Made by a program: the position numbers and the translations under genes. The notes beneath the pieces were generated by a model. That model searched no databases. It was not told the origin of the DNA and saw only the letters and a list, made by a program, of their open reading frames with translations. Shown here in pieces: positions 15,171-27,081 of a stretch of DNA of 64,000 nt (positions within the stretch are counted from its first letter, which is position 1; every line of letters starts with the position of its first letter). The DNA is from Aliiruegeria haliotis. GTDB lineage: Bacteria > Pseudomonadota > Alphaproteobacteria > Rhodobacterales > Rhodobacteraceae. The stretch spans positions 496,001 through 560,000 of the forward strand of contig NZ_PVTD01000002.1 in NCBI RefSeq assembly GCF_003003255.1, in the 5' to 3' direction.

Positions 15171-15554
15171 TTATTCCGGCGACCAGGCTTCGTAGTCGCT
15201 ACGCTCAACCGGGTCGGTCCGCCGGATGGACCCGGCGGGCACATAGCTCCGCGCCGAACCCGACAGGTTCTCCTGGTGCGGCTTCTCCCAGTCCTTGTGC
15301 ACGAACGGGCGTTCCGTCGGCGGTTCGTCGAAGGTCTTGTGCAGCCAGCCATGCCACTCCGGCGGAATGCGGGTGGCCTCGATCTCGCCATCGAAGATGA
15401 CCCAGCGTTTGCTGTCATCTTCGTTCCGGTAATAGATATTACCGGCATCGTCCTCGCCCACCTTCTCACCATGACGAGAAGTGAACAGCTGGGTGCCGTA
15501 AGTCTGCCCGTCCCACCAGATGAGGGCGCGAAGCACCGAGTTCAGGATGCCCAT
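15171..15554 (-). CDS. NDUFA12-family accessory subunit of NADH:ubiquinone oxidoreductase
   Basis: 127 residues from [36 protein letters not shown] and '[20 protein letters not shown]' are characteristic of the NDUFA12/B17.2 accessory subunit of complex I found in alphaproteobacteria and mitochondria. The start has no strong alternative. It lies 57 bp upstream of mlaD. Confidence 0.92.
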   Translation of the reverse strand: MGILNSVLRALIWWDGQTYGTQLFTSRHGEKVGEDDAGNIYYRNEDDSKRWVIFDGEIEATRIPPEWHGWLHKTFDEPPTERPFVHKDWEKPHQENLSGSARSYVPAGSIRRTDPVERSDYEAWSPE

Positions 15555-15714
15555 GAATGCCTCCGGATGCGTGTCGGCCTCCGGTATGGACCAAGAGCGC
15601 GCGGAGGTCCAGAGACAGGGCCGCGCAGTCCGCACGCAGATTGTTTTCGCCGCAAGGGGAGATGGGTTTCGCCGGTGCCAGCGTCAACCGCCGCAAAGAG
15701 GCCCAACGGCGGCT

Positions 15715-16101
15715 TCACGACTGCGGCGCCCGCGCCGTCACCTCGATTTCGATCTTCATTTCTGCTTCCTGCAAGCCCGCCGAGAACATGGTCGCGGCTG
15801 GCTTCGCGCGCGCAAACGCCTCGCGGGTCACGGGCCAGCAGGCAGGCCAGTCTTCCGGATTCGGCAGGATATAGCGGACCCGCACCACGTCATCGAGGCT
15901 CGCGCCAGCTTCGGCCAGCGCCCCGGCGATGGTCTTGATCGCATTGGCGCATTGGTCTTCGACCGCCTGCGGCATGGTCATGGTCGCATAATCGTAGCCC
16001 GTGGTGCCGGCGACGAAAATCCAGCCATCGCAGAGCACCGCCCGGGAGTATCCGATCCGTTCCTCGAATGGCGATCCGGTGGAAATGGTCGTGCGGGTCA
16101 T
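15715..16101 (-). CDS. RidA-family (YjgF/YER057c/UK114) deaminase-like protein
   Basis: 128 residues, the standard length. The conserved blocks FEERIGYSRAVLCDGWIFVAGTTG and VVRVRYILPNPEDWPACWPV, followed by PAATMFSAGL, define the fold. Archetypal RidA has an Arg near position 105 in the 'PAR' motif; here the equivalent is PAA, so reactivity with 2-aminoacrylate is less certain. Transcribed alone downstream of the clpX terminator. Confidence 0.88.
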   Translation of the reverse strand: MTRTTISTGSPFEERIGYSRAVLCDGWIFVAGTTGYDYATMTMPQAVEDQCANAIKTIAGALAEAGASLDDVVRVRYILPNPEDWPACWPVTREAFARAKPAATMFSAGLQEAEMKIEIEVTARAPQS

Positions 16102-16182
16102 CCTGTCCTCCTGCCCTCGTGCAGTTGAACCATACCGACATGGCGTTCGGGAAACAGCGGTTTGGCTCTGGCTGACGGCAAG

Positions 16183-16205
16183 AAAAAGGGAGCCCGGAGG
16201 CTCCC
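16183..16205 (-). terminator. Intrinsic terminator of clpX
   Basis: On the minus strand GGGAGCC-TCCG-GGCTCCC forms a perfect 7-bp stem with a 4-nt loop, followed by TTTTT. It lies 40 bp after the clpX stop. Confidence 0.85.
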
Positions 16206-16244
16206 GTTCCCGACTGTATCCCGGGCGTGGCTATCCAGCGAAGA

Positions 16245-17507
<1,263 letters not shown>

Positions 17508-17682
17508 GCCAATCCTCTAGGGCCCTGGGCCCGCTGTGCCTGCCGATACGTCGGCCATCGTCGGCGTCCGCTCCGGGCACGCCGCTCTACCAAGATTAGG
17601 ACAGCCCCCCGCGGGGCACAATGCCGAAATGGATGCGGGTGCCGGGGTGGCGATTGCCATCCCGGTGCCCTCCTGCGCCGCC

Positions 17683-18315
17683 TCAGCTCTCCGCGCTATC
17701 CTCGGCTGTCTTGCGGCTCTCGACGATCTCGTCGATCAATCCCCATTCCTTGGCATCCTCCGCCGACATGAAGTTGTCGCGCTCCAGCGCGGCCTCGACC
17801 TTCTTGAGGGTCTGCCCGGTGTGCTTGACGTAGATATTGTTGAGCCGGTCCTTCAACTTCTGCGTTTCCTGGGCGTGGATCATGATATCCGTCGCCTGCC
17901 CCTGGTATCCGCCGGAGGGCTGGTGGACCATGATCCGGCTGTTGGGCAGCGAGAACCGCATGCCGGGCTCCCCGGCGGTCAGCAGCAGCGAGCCCATGGA
18001 GGCAGCCTGCCCAACCACGAGGGTCGAGACCTTCGGCCGGATGTACTGCATCGTGTCATAGATCGACAGCCCGGAGGTCACCACGCCACCGGGCGAGTTG
18101 ATGTACATGGAGATCTCTTTCGAAGGGTTCTCCGCTTCGAGGTGCAGCAACTGGGCGACGATAAGCTGGCTCATCCCGTCATGGACGGGACCGTTGACGA
18201 AAACGATCCGCTCCTTGAGCAGGCGCGAGAAAATATCGTAGGCGCGCTCGCCGCGACTGGTCTGCTCGACGACCATCGGGACGAGGTTCATATAGGTCTC
18301 GTGGGGATCACGCAT
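17683..18315 (-). CDS. clpP: ClpP, proteolytic subunit of the Clp protease
   Basis: 210 residues from [13 protein letters not shown]. The catalytic triad is visible as S106 (GQAASMGS), H131 (MVHQPSGG) and D180 (LERDNFM). It forms the tetradecameric serine protease chamber used with ClpX. An alternative start at residue 9 ([11 protein letters not shown]) is possible. Transcribed with clpX. Confidence 0.97.
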   Translation of the reverse strand: MRDPHETYMNLVPMVVEQTSRGERAYDIFSRLLKERIVFVNGPVHDGMSQLIVAQLLHLEAENPSKEISMYINSPGGVVTSGLSIYDTMQYIRPKVSTLVVGQAASMGSLLLTAGEPGMRFSLPNSRIMVHQPSGGYQGQATDIMIHAQETQKLKDRLNNIYVKHTGQTLKKVEAALERDNFMSAEDAKEWGLIDEIVESRKTAEDSAES

Positions 18316-18624
18316 GGGGTACTGCCTCGGGATGGGGGCGGTCGCTTGCACGCTCGCCGCTGAAATTGTCCTAGAGTCGTAGTGTCGACCCGTGGGGGTT
18401 GCAAGGGCACGGCAGGCACACCGGGTCGGACGCCGGGTTTGACATCGCCCCACTCCACGCCTTACCCTAGGTATCCTGCAATTCCGCCGCCCGGTTCTCT
18501 CGGACCGTCTAACCGCGTGGTCTTGCCGAAAGGTTTCCGGCACTGCGAAATCACGGTTTCGCGAATGTTGCCGTGCCGACGAATTGGTCAAACCCGCCCA
18601 CGCCATGGAAAACGGAGTGACGAC
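18316..18624. other. Divergent intergenic region clpP / SRPBCC gene (309 bp)
   Basis: This region must hold the clpP promoter and that of the plus-strand SRPBCC gene. A minus-strand TTGCAA with TACGAC 17 bp downstream is a weak clpP candidate. I see no gene, repeat or strong hairpin. Confidence 0.35.
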
Positions 18625-19086
18625 GTGCCAGAAACCCTGCCCGCCCTGAGAAAGACCTATGTTCTGCCGCTGCCCGCCGAGGTTGCCTTCCGGCTGTTCG
18701 CCGAAGAGCTTGGGGATTGGTGGCCGCTGGAGTCGCATTCGCTTTCGGCCCTTGAAGGCAAGCTGCCGCTGTCGGTGCGGGCCGAGCCACGCCTGGGCGG
18801 ACGGATCGTCGAGATCCGCCACGACGCCGCTGAGGCCGAGTGGGGCACGTTCACGGCCTGGGATCCGGTGCGCCGCATCGCCTTCGACTGGTACGTCGGT
18901 CGCGAGCGCGCGCAAGCAACACAGGTCGAGGTCACGTTCTCTCAACGCGGCGACGAAACGGTGCTCGGGCTCGTCCACAGTGGTTTCGAGAACCTCGGCC
19001 CCGGCGCGGAGGCCTCGCTGGCCAACTACGACGAGGGCTGGGACCTCGTGCTGGGCGAGCGGTTTCTCAAAGCCTGCGGTGGGTGA
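18625..19086 (+). CDS. SRPBCC (START/AHSA1-like) domain protein
   Basis: 153 residues from a GTG at 18625, preceded by GGAG at 8 bp. [23 protein letters not shown] and the long internal beta pattern ([31 protein letters not shown]) fit the helix-grip SRPBCC fold; [21 protein letters not shown] is the C-terminal helix of AHSA1-like members. These proteins bind hydrophobic ligands or act in detoxification, but no substrate can be read here. The next gene starts 5 bp downstream and is probably cotranscribed. Confidence 0.82.
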   Translation: MPETLPALRKTYVLPLPAEVAFRLFAEELGDWWPLESHSLSALEGKLPLSVRAEPRLGGRIVEIRHDAAEAEWGTFTAWDPVRRIAFDWYVGRERAQATQVEVTFSQRGDETVLGLVHSGFENLGPGAEASLANYDEGWDLVLGERFLKACGG

Positions 19087-19090
19087 TGGC

Positions 19091-19453
19091 ATGCGGCAAA
19101 TACTGTTGACCGAAGATGCAGACGGCACCTCTCATTTCTCCGATGCGGAGCTTGCCATGACGCTGGCGGATTTCGCTCCCCCGGCTCCGGCACTCTACCT
19201 GTCCGAGGCAGAGACGGCCCGGCGGGTGCTGTTCCTGACCCTGCCGCCGGGCTGGACGGGCGAGATGCACCCCTCCCCCCAGCCGCAGTTCGTGATCTGC
19301 CTTGAAGGCCGGATGCGGTTCGAAGCCGGCGACGGCGAAGCGCGTGAGGTCCGTCCCGGAGATGTCATTCGCTGCACGGACACCACGGGCTCCGGCCACC
19401 GGTCGGCGGTTCTGGGCACAGAGAACGCGCACCTTGCGATCGTGCAGATCTGA
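19091..19453 (+). CDS. Cupin-domain protein
   Basis: 120 residues, [18 protein letters not shown]. The second half shows a conserved cupin barrel ([50 protein letters not shown]). The usual metal-binding HxH of motif 1 is reduced to a single His (EMHPSP), and motif 2 has GHRS, so metal binding is uncertain. It is paired with the SRPBCC gene; the joint function is unknown. Confidence 0.8.
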   Translation: MRQILLTEDADGTSHFSDAELAMTLADFAPPAPALYLSEAETARRVLFLTLPPGWTGEMHPSPQPQFVICLEGRMRFEAGDGEAREVRPGDVIRCTDTTGSGHRSAVLGTENAHLAIVQI

Positions 19454-19597
19454 CATCGCGGGCCACGAGACCGCGCGTGCAGTCGCGCTTCGGCACCATC
19501 CCGGCCCCCGGAGCCACTGCGGCGGGACGAAATGCCCGCGCTTGCCGCTTGTCTGAACGACGCCGAGACCATACCTCTGAAAACAGGAGGTCCGGTC

Positions 19598-20319
<722 letters not shown>

Positions 20320-20323
<4 letters not shown>

Positions 20324-22692
20324 GCCTGCTCGCACCTCTCGACCGCAAGCTGTTGCGGGACCTCTGGCGGATCCGCGGCCAGGCGGTTGCGATCGGTGCA
20401 GTGGTCGGGCTTGGCGTGCTGATGCTGGTGATGATGACCGGGCTTGTGAACACGCTCGAACAGACGCGGCAGGCATATTACGAACGCTACCGACTGGCCG
20501 ACGTATTCGCGCCGGTGGCGCGTGCGCCCGATCGGGTGCTGGCCCGGCTGGAGGCACTGCCCGGCGTTGCCGTGGTAGAGGGGCGCGTCACTGGCATGGC
20601 GTTGATCGATCTGGAGGACGAGATCATCCCGGTGCGCGCGCAGGCCGTATCCCTGCCCTCCCACGGCATTGCGCGGCTCAACGACATATTCCTCACATCC
20701 GGTCGGATGCCCGATCCCGACCGGGCCGAAGAAGTGTTGCTCCTCAAGGGTTTCGCGGAGGCGCGCGGTCTATCGCCGGGAGACCGGCTCTCTGCCACCA
20801 TGCATGGCAGCCGGCGATCCTTCGTGATCACCGGCCTCGCGCAGTGCCCGGAGTTCCTCTATACGACGGCCCCTGGTGAGTTGGTGCCCGACGATACCCG
20901 CTTCGCGGTGATCTGGATGAGCCGGGATGCGCTCGGGGCGGCCTACGACATGCGCGGCGCCTTCAACGAGGCGCTTATCGGGCTGGAGCGCGGCGCGCAG
21001 CTGGAGCCGGTTCTGGAAGCCGTGGACAGGGTGTTGGACCCACAGGGCGGGCTGGGCGCCTACGGGCTCAGGGACCAGGTGTCGAACTTCTTCATAGAAG
21101 AAGAAATCTCCGGTCTGCGAAAGAACACGGTCGCCGTGCCGCCCCTCTTTCTCGGCGTATCCGCCTTCCTGCTCTACATCGTCATCAGCCGCATCGTGCA
21201 GGCGGAGCGGGAGCAGATCGGACTTCTGAAGGCCTTCGGCTACTCGGGAGCCGAGGTATCAGGCCACTACCTCAAGATGATCCTCGTGATCGCCATCGGG
21301 GGGGCCGTCGTGGGGTCGCTGGGCGGGATCGCGGCGGGCCGCGCGCTGTCCGGCGTCTATCAGGCCTACTACAAGTTCCCGTTCCTCGTCTTCCAGCTTG
21401 ATCCACGCAGCTTCGTGCTCGGCCTGATGATCTCGGTTATGGCGGCCTCAGCCGGCGCCTTCGGCGTGCTGCGCGGGGTTTTCCGGCTCACACCTGCCGT
21501 GGCCATGCGGCCGCCAGCGCCGGCCGACTACACAGGCACGGGTGGGTCCAATGGCTGGGCCAGACGACTGCTCGACCAACCCGGCCGGATGGTCCTGCGC
21601 CGCATCCGGCGGCAGCCCGGGCGCATGGCGGGTGCGGCCCTCGGGATCGCGGCCGGCATGGGGCTGTCTGTGGGCATGATCGGCGTGTTCACCGGCTTCA
21701 ACCAGACTATCGACCTTGCCTTCGGCGTTGTCGACCGGTCCGACGCGCAGGTGAGTTTCGTCGAGGCCAAGTCAGACAAGGTGATCTATGAACTCGCGCG
21801 GCTGCCCGGCGTGCTGGAAGTGGAACCGATCCGCTACGTCTCGGTGCAGCTGCGCAATGGGACGCTGAGCCATCGCGGGGCGATCAATGGGCTGACCGCT
21901 GCCCCCCGGCTCAACCGCGCCCTTGATGCGGAGCAACGCGCGCTGCCCCTGCCCGATGACGGCATCGTGCTGTCGAGCACGCTTGCCCGTGTGCTGGACG
22001 CCGAGGTTGGTGACACGATCACCGTGGATGTTCGGGAGGGTCGCCGCCCGGTGTTGCAGATCCCGGTCGCGGCGGTCGCGGATTCCCTGCTCGGTTCACC
22101 CACCTACATGCAGATCGATGCGCTCAACCGCGCGCTGCGCGAACCCGGCCGCGTCTCCGGTGCATTCCTGCGGCTGGACAGTGACAGCGAGGAAAGTGTC
22201 TTCGAGGCCGTCAAGGACATGCCCTCCGTCGCCGGGATCTCGCTGAAGTCCGACATGCGGCAGGCGATCCAGAAGGTGATGGACGAAGGCGCCGGCATGA
22301 TGCGCTTCATCATGCTCGCCATCGCCGGTATCGTCACCTTCGGCATCGTCTTCAACGCGGCCCGAATTGCCTATGCCGAACGGGCCCGCGATCTCGCAAG
22401 TCTACGCGTGATCGGGTTTTCCCGCGGCGAGACGGCCTTTGTGCTCCTTGGGGAGCTGGCCGCGGTGACACTTGCCGCGCTGCCACTGGGGGCGCTTTTC
22501 GGATACGGCATGTCGGCAGCCGTCTCCGCCGCCTTTTCCACCGAAGTCTATTCCATTCCGCTGATGTTCGACGCCAGAACGGTCGGCACGGCGACGTTGG
22601 CCGTGTTGTTTGCGGCCGTGATGTCGGGATGGATCGTGAAACGCGACCTCGACCGCCTGCCACTGGTCGAAGCCCTGAAGACGAGAGAGTGA
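20320..22692 (+). CDS. FtsX-family ABC transporter permease (two FtsX units)
   Basis: 790 residues from GTG. Hydrophobic segments lie at about 22-45, 270-290, 325-350, 370-395, then about 445-465 and three near the C-terminus (670-695, 715-745, 755-775), giving two FtsX repeats. Extracytoplasmic domains ([26 protein letters not shown]) lie between. Together with the ATPase and the HlyD-type adaptor it should form a MacAB-like envelope exporter. The substrate is unknown; lipids, lipoproteins or small toxic compounds are typical. Confidence 0.92.
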
Positions 22693-22695
22693 CCC

Positions 22696-23928
22696 ATGGC
22701 CCAGAAAAAGCGCAACCGCAGGCTCCTGACCGTCCTCGTCCTCGCCGCAATTGCCGGCGCGCTCGCCTTCGCTTTCTGGCCGCGTCCCGTGCTGGTCGAC
22801 ATTGCCGAGGTGCGAACGGGCACCCTGACCGTCACCATCGACGAAGAGGCCCGCACCCGCGTGCATGAGCCCTACGTCGTCTCCACCCCCGTCACGGGGC
22901 GCCTGTTGCGGGTCACCGTCGAGCCCGGCGACGTGGTGGAACGCGGCATAACTGTCGTGGCGCATATGCTGCCGACGAACCCCGCCGCTCTTGACGTGCG
23001 CACACGGGAACAGGCACGTGCCGCCGTGACCGCCGCCGAGGCTGCCCTGCGGGTGGCCCGTGCCGATCTTAACAAGGCCACGGCCGACAACGACCTCGCC
23101 CAGTCCGACCTCGAACGCGCCAAGCGGCTGGCCGACAGTGGCACCGTATCGCAAGCGGCGCTGGAGCGCGCGGAAGGCAGCGCAAGGGCCGCGCAGGCAA
23201 CGCTCGACACCGCCGAGGCCGCCATTGCCATGCGCGAGGCCGAGGTCGACAACGCCCGCGCCCAACTCATCGGCTTCGACGACCAGGGGTTTGCCACCGC
23301 ACTTCAGATCACCACGGAGAAGGCCACGCCGCTCTTTGCCCCGGCCACCGGCCGCATCCTGCAGGTCATGCAGAAAAGCGAGACGACCCTGCCCGTCGGC
23401 ACGCCGATCATGGAGATCGGCAATATCGAGGATGATCTGGAGGTCGTGGTCGAGCTTCTGTCCACCGATGCCGTTCAGGTGAAGGTCGGCGACAGGGTGA
23501 TCATCGACAAGTGGGGCGGCGCGCAGACCCTCGCAGGCGAGGTCATCCGCGTCGATCCCTTGGGGTTCACCAAGTATTCCGCGCTTGGCGTGGAGGAACA
23601 GCGGGTCAACGCCCGCATCAAGCTCACCGACCCGCCCGAGACCCGCGCCGCGCTCGGCCACGGCTTCCGGGTCGAGGTGCGCATTGTCGTCTGGGAAAAG
23701 CAGAACGCCACCATCGTTCCCGCCTCGGCGCTCTTCCGCCAGAACGGCGGCTGGGCCGCCTTCACGGTGGAGGACGGCACGGCACGGCTGCGCAAGGTGA
23801 CGCTCGAACGATCAAACGGCATCGAGGGCGCGGTTACGTCCGGGCTCACAGAAGCAGAGCAGATCATCCTTTATCCGGCGCCCGGCCTTGCCGACGGCAC
23901 CAAGGTAGCGCGACGTCACGCCAATTGA
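22696..23928 (+). CDS. HlyD-family periplasmic adaptor (membrane fusion protein)
   Basis: 410 residues. One N-terminal membrane helix (RLLTVLVLAAIAGALAFAF) is followed by a lipoyl-like half (GRLLRVTVEPGDVVERG), an alpha-helical hairpin rich in Ala and charged residues (about 95-190, TREQARAAVTAAEAALRVA) and the second lipoyl half plus beta-barrel (PATGRILQVMQKSETTLPVG). It starts 3 bp after the permease stop. It would bridge the inner-membrane ABC pump to an outer-membrane channel not encoded here. Confidence 0.92.
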   Translation: MAQKKRNRRLLTVLVLAAIAGALAFAFWPRPVLVDIAEVRTGTLTVTIDEEARTRVHEPYVVSTPVTGRLLRVTVEPGDVVERGITVVAHMLPTNPAALDVRTREQARAAVTAAEAALRVARADLNKATADNDLAQSDLERAKRLADSGTVSQAALERAEGSARAAQATLDTAEAAIAMREAEVDNARAQLIGFDDQGFATALQITTEKATPLFAPATGRILQVMQKSETTLPVGTPIMEIGNIEDDLEVVVELLSTDAVQVKVGDRVIIDKWGGAQTLAGEVIRVDPLGFTKYSALGVEEQRVNARIKLTDPPETRAALGHGFRVEVRIVVWEKQNATIVPASALFRQNGGWAAFTVEDGTARLRKVTLERSNGIEGAVTSGLTEAEQIILYPAPGLADGTKVARRHAN

Positions 23929-23982
23929 CTCCATCAAGCCCGGGATATGGCTGCGACCGGCGGGCGGGCGGGCTGCAGCTGC

Positions 23983-24366
23983 CTACTTGGTATCGATCGG
24001 CTGCGCTTCGTCCCCGACCTCGTCATAGCCTGCCCAACCGCATTCGCCCTCCGGCTGCGGCAGCTCACGTTCCTTCACGTCGCGATGCATATGCGCCTTG
24101 GCGACGAAATTCGCTGTGATCGGCGCGGTGATGAACAGGAAGGCCGTGATCAGCAATTCGTGCAAAGAGACGTCTTCGAGAAAGATCGCGAAGTAGAGCA
24201 TCGAGGCGATCAGGATCCCGCCCACTCCAAGCGTCGTCGCCTTGGTGGGGGCATGCAATCGTCGCATCGTGTCATTGAACTTGATCAGCCCGAATGACCC
24301 GAGGAATCCGAAGGTTCCGGCAACCACGAGCAGGAAGGAGATGACGATTTCCGCGATCAGGTTCAT
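23983..24366 (-). CDS. phaG: PhaG/MnhG/MrpG subunit of a cation/proton antiporter
   Basis: 127 residues from MNLIAEIVISFLLVVAG with three membrane helices. GSFGLIKFNDTMRRLHAPTKATTLG is the conserved PhaG motif. The hydrophilic C-terminal tail (REL PQPEGECGW) is longer than in many homologues. Last gene of the pha operon; convergent with the HlyD gene. Confidence 0.93.
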   Translation of the reverse strand: MNLIAEIVISFLLVVAGTFGFLGSFGLIKFNDTMRRLHAPTKATTLGVGGILIASMLYFAIFLEDVSLHELLITAFLFITAPITANFVAKAHMHRDVKERELPQPEGECGWAGYDEVGDEAQPIDTK

Positions 24367-24376
24367 TGGATACTCC

Positions 24377-24646
24377 TCACTCGATGATGTTGCCGCGCAG
24401 GATGAAGCGGCAGTAGGCGACGGTAGAAACGAAGCCGAACATGGCAATCAGAAGCGAAACCTCGAAGTAGATCGCCGTCCCTTCCAGGATGCCGTAGATG
24501 TTGATCAGCGCGATGGCGTTGATGACCATCGTGTCCAGCGCCAGGATCCGATCGACAACCCCTGGCGCGAAACGAATTCGCCAGATGTTCATCAGCAACC
24601 CCAGCGAGAAGCAGATCACGGCGAAGTAGAGCGCGTAGGTAATCAT
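24377..24646 (-). CDS. phaF: PhaF/MnhF/MrpF subunit
   Basis: 89 residues from MITYALYFAVICFSLG with three membrane helices. The conserved RIRFAPGVVDRILALDTM motif identifies MrpF. The start overlaps the phaE stop by ATGA. Confidence 0.93.
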   Translation of the reverse strand: MITYALYFAVICFSLGLLMNIWRIRFAPGVVDRILALDTMVINAIALINIYGILEGTAIYFEVSLLIAMFGFVSTVAYCRFILRGNIIE

Positions 24647-25146
24647 TCGAAGATCTCCATCAGCCTGCGTTCGTATCGGGACTTGATCTCGTCGCGGACC
24701 GCGTCCGGGTCGTCGACATCGAGGCAATGCACCAACAGGTGGCGGGCATCGGCGGAGAGCATTGCCGTCAACGTGCCCGGCGTCATGGTGATGGTGCCGG
24801 CGAGAATCGTGATTGCTTCTGGCGAGGTCACGTCGAGCGGCACGGTGATCCAGCGGCTGTGCGTGTTGGCGTTGGACTTGAACAGGATGATCTTTGCCAC
24901 CGTCCAGTTGGCCACGCAGATGTCCCAGAGCACCAGCAGGATATAGGCGGCGGCCTTGAGCGGGCGCCGCACCTTGGGCCGGTTCGGCCAGAACGGCTGC
25001 GTGATGGCAGGGATCGCGAGCCCAAGCACCAACCCCAGAACGACGTTTCCGACGGTCACCGTATTGACCAGCAGAAGCCAGATGAACAGCAGGAAGAACG
25101 TCAGCTGCGGGTGAGGGAAAATCCGGTTGAGGATGCGGTTCAGCAT
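24643..25146 (-). CDS. phaE: PhaE/MnhE/MrpE subunit
   Basis: 167 residues. Two N-terminal membrane helices (FFLLFIWLLLVNTVTVGNVVLG) are followed by the conserved cytoplasmic part VTSPEAITILAGTITMTPGTLTAML and HCLDVDDPDAVRDEIKSRYERRLMEIF. The gene starts 3 bp after the phaD stop and overlaps phaF. Confidence 0.94.
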   Translation of the reverse strand: MLNRILNRIFPHPQLTFFLLFIWLLLVNTVTVGNVVLGLVLGLAIPAITQPFWPNRPKVRRPLKAAAYILLVLWDICVANWTVAKIILFKSNANTHSRWITVPLDVTSPEAITILAGTITMTPGTLTAMLSADARHLLVHCLDVDDPDAVRDEIKSRYERRLMEIFE

Positions 25147-25149
25147 GGC

Positions 25150-26670
25150 TCAGCTCCCTCCCTGCGGGCCAAGAACTGCGGTGATGTAGCCGGCGGTGTC
25201 ACGCAGCTGGACCGCCGTTTCCCGCATCATCTCGGCGACAGGCCCGGCCAGTATGGTCAGCACGACAAGCAACCCGAGAGGGATGCAGGCCGCCGTCACC
25301 GCAAGCCCGGGAATGCGGGCCGCGGCAATGGGCAGGCCCTCCTCGTCGAGGTTCTCCGGGAAGGTGAAGTTCGGGTCGAGCGGCTTCCACATGTAGCGGC
25401 TGCCTCGCAATGCGAACCCCACGATGGTCATCAGCGATGTTACCAGGATCACGGCCCAGATCCATGGCATCCAGGCGTCGGTCCGGCTGGCGTCGAGGAT
25501 CAGCAGCTTGCCCACGAACCCCGAAAGCGGCGGCATGCCGGCCATGGCAATGGCGGCAACGAAGAAGAGCGAGGTGACAAGTCCGCCCGGTGCCTGCTCC
25601 GTGTTGCCCTGGCTTTGCCGGATCATGTCGAGGATCACGAACATGGCCCCGGCGGCAAAGGTGGAATGCACCATGTAGTAGAGCGCCGCCGTCGTCGCCT
25701 GCTCCGTGTCCAGCGATATCGCGAGCAACAGCGTCCCCATCGACGCCAGCACTGCGAAGGACACCTGCCGCGGCAACTGGCGCGAGCCAAGAACGCCGAT
25801 GGCACCGACACAAAGCGTCACCAGCGCGACGGGCAACAGCAGGTCGGTGAAGACGGTGCCCACGGTATCGGCCCCGAAGATCAGCGTGTAGACGCGGATG
25901 ATCGCGTAGGCGCCGACCTTGGTCATGATGGCAAAGAGCGCCGCCACCGGCGGGGCGGCATTGGAATAGGTCGCCGGAAGCCAGAACTGGACCGGGAAGG
26001 CCGCCGCCTTGATCGAAAACACGATGAGCAGAAGCATCGCGCCAACCAGCAGCAGCCCCTGGTCTCCGGGCGCCAGTCCACGCGCCTTGACCGCCATGTC
26101 GGCCATGTTAAGAGTGCCCAGCACCGCGTAGAGCGTCCCCATGGCAAAGAGGAACAGCGTCGAGCCGACGAGGTTCATCACCACGTATTGCAGACCGGAT
26201 CGCAGCCGCATCGCACCGCCGGCATGGATCATGAGGCCGTAGGAGGCGATCAGCAGAACCTCGAAGAAAACGAAGAGGTTGAAGGCGTCACCCGTCAGGA
26301 AAGCCCCGTTGACCCCCATCATCTGGAAAGCGAACAGCGGGTGGAAGTGGCGCCCCCGGCTGTCCCAGCTTGAACCGATGGCATAGAGCACGACACCGAA
26401 GGCAAGCAGCGACGACAGCACCAGCATCGTCGCGGACAGCCGGTCGAGCACGAGGACGATCCCGAAAGGCGCCTCCCAATTTCCGAGGGTATAGACCTCG
26501 ATGCTGCCATCAAGCGTCGAAATGAAGAGCCCGATGGAGATCATCATCATCGCGACCGTTCCGGCGATGGAAAACACCCGCTGCAACAGCAGGTCGTGGC
26601 GCATTGCCATGGCCATCACCGGGGCGAACATCGCCGGCAGGATGACCGGGAAGATGATCCAATGGTTCAT
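25150..26670 (-). CDS. phaD: PhaD/MnhD/MrpD subunit (NuoN-like)
   Basis: 506 residues with about 14 membrane helices. It belongs to the NADH-quinone oxidoreductase N/proton-translocating family: MMGVNGAFLTGDAFNLFVFFEVLLIASYGLM contains the key Glu (FFEVLL), and FSIKAAAFPVQFWLPATY carries the conserved Lys. Couples proton flow to cation export. Overlaps phaC by 4 bp. Confidence 0.95.
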   Translation of the reverse strand: MNHWIIFPVILPAMFAPVMAMAMRHDLLLQRVFSIAGTVAMMMISIGLFISTLDGSIEVYTLGNWEAPFGIVLVLDRLSATMLVLSSLLAFGVVLYAIGSSWDSRGRHFHPLFAFQMMGVNGAFLTGDAFNLFVFFEVLLIASYGLMIHAGGAMRLRSGLQYVVMNLVGSTLFLFAMGTLYAVLGTLNMADMAVKARGLAPGDQGLLLVGAMLLLIVFSIKAAAFPVQFWLPATYSNAAPPVAALFAIMTKVGAYAIIRVYTLIFGADTVGTVFTDLLLPVALVTLCVGAIGVLGSRQLPRQVSFAVLASMGTLLLAISLDTEQATTAALYYMVHSTFAAGAMFVILDMIRQSQGNTEQAPGGLVTSLFFVAAIAMAGMPPLSGFVGKLLILDASRTDAWMPWIWAVILVTSLMTIVGFALRGSRYMWKPLDPNFTFPENLDEEGLPIAAARIPGLAVTAACIPLGLLVVLTILAGPVAEMMRETAVQLRDTAGYITAVLGPQGGS

Positions 26671-27080
26671 CCGTGGTCTCCCTTCGGCCGTTGCAGGCCC
26701 GGCATGTAGAAATCGTCGTCCTCCGGCGCGATCTCGTCAGGGTCGAGATCCATCGGGTCACGTCGCATGTCGATATGGTCGGTGTCGGATTCGAGATAAG
26801 CCCCCAGTGCGATCATCACCGCCACCGCGGTCATCCCGAAGGAGATCACGATCGCTGTCAGCACCAGCGCCTGTGGCAGCGGGTCGGTATAGCCCTCCGC
26901 ATATTTCGAGTAGATCGGCGGCATGTTGAATGCCAGCCGTCCGCTTGCGAAGAGGAACAGGTTGACCGCGTAGGTCATCAACGCCGTTCCGACTATCACG
27001 GAGAAGGTCCGCCGCCGCATCACGAGGTAAAGTCCGCCTGCGGTTTGTAGCCCGATCAGGATTGCCATCAGGAGTTCCAT
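26667..27080 (-). CDS. phaC: PhaC/MnhC/MrpC subunit (NuoK-like)
   Basis: 137 residues from MELLMAILIGLQTAGG; three membrane helices resembling NuoK (LPQALVLTAIVISFGMTAV). The acidic C-terminal tail (DPMDLDPDEIAPEDDD) is a lineage feature. Start lies between phaAB stop and phaD (TGACATG). Confidence 0.94.
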   Translation of the reverse strand: MELLMAILIGLQTAGGLYLVMRRRTFSVIVGTALMTYAVNLFLFASGRLAFNMPPIYSKYAEGYTDPLPQALVLTAIVISFGMTAVAVMIALGAYLESDTDHIDMRRDPMDLDPDEIAPEDDDFYMPGLQRPKGDHG

Positions 27081-27081
27081 G

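Noticed and set aside
24727-26373. 548-codon plus-strand frame opposite phaE/phaD
   Set aside because: It lies antisense to clear Pha subunits; the composition (Arg, His, Gln rich) is typical of the reverse frame of membrane protein genes.
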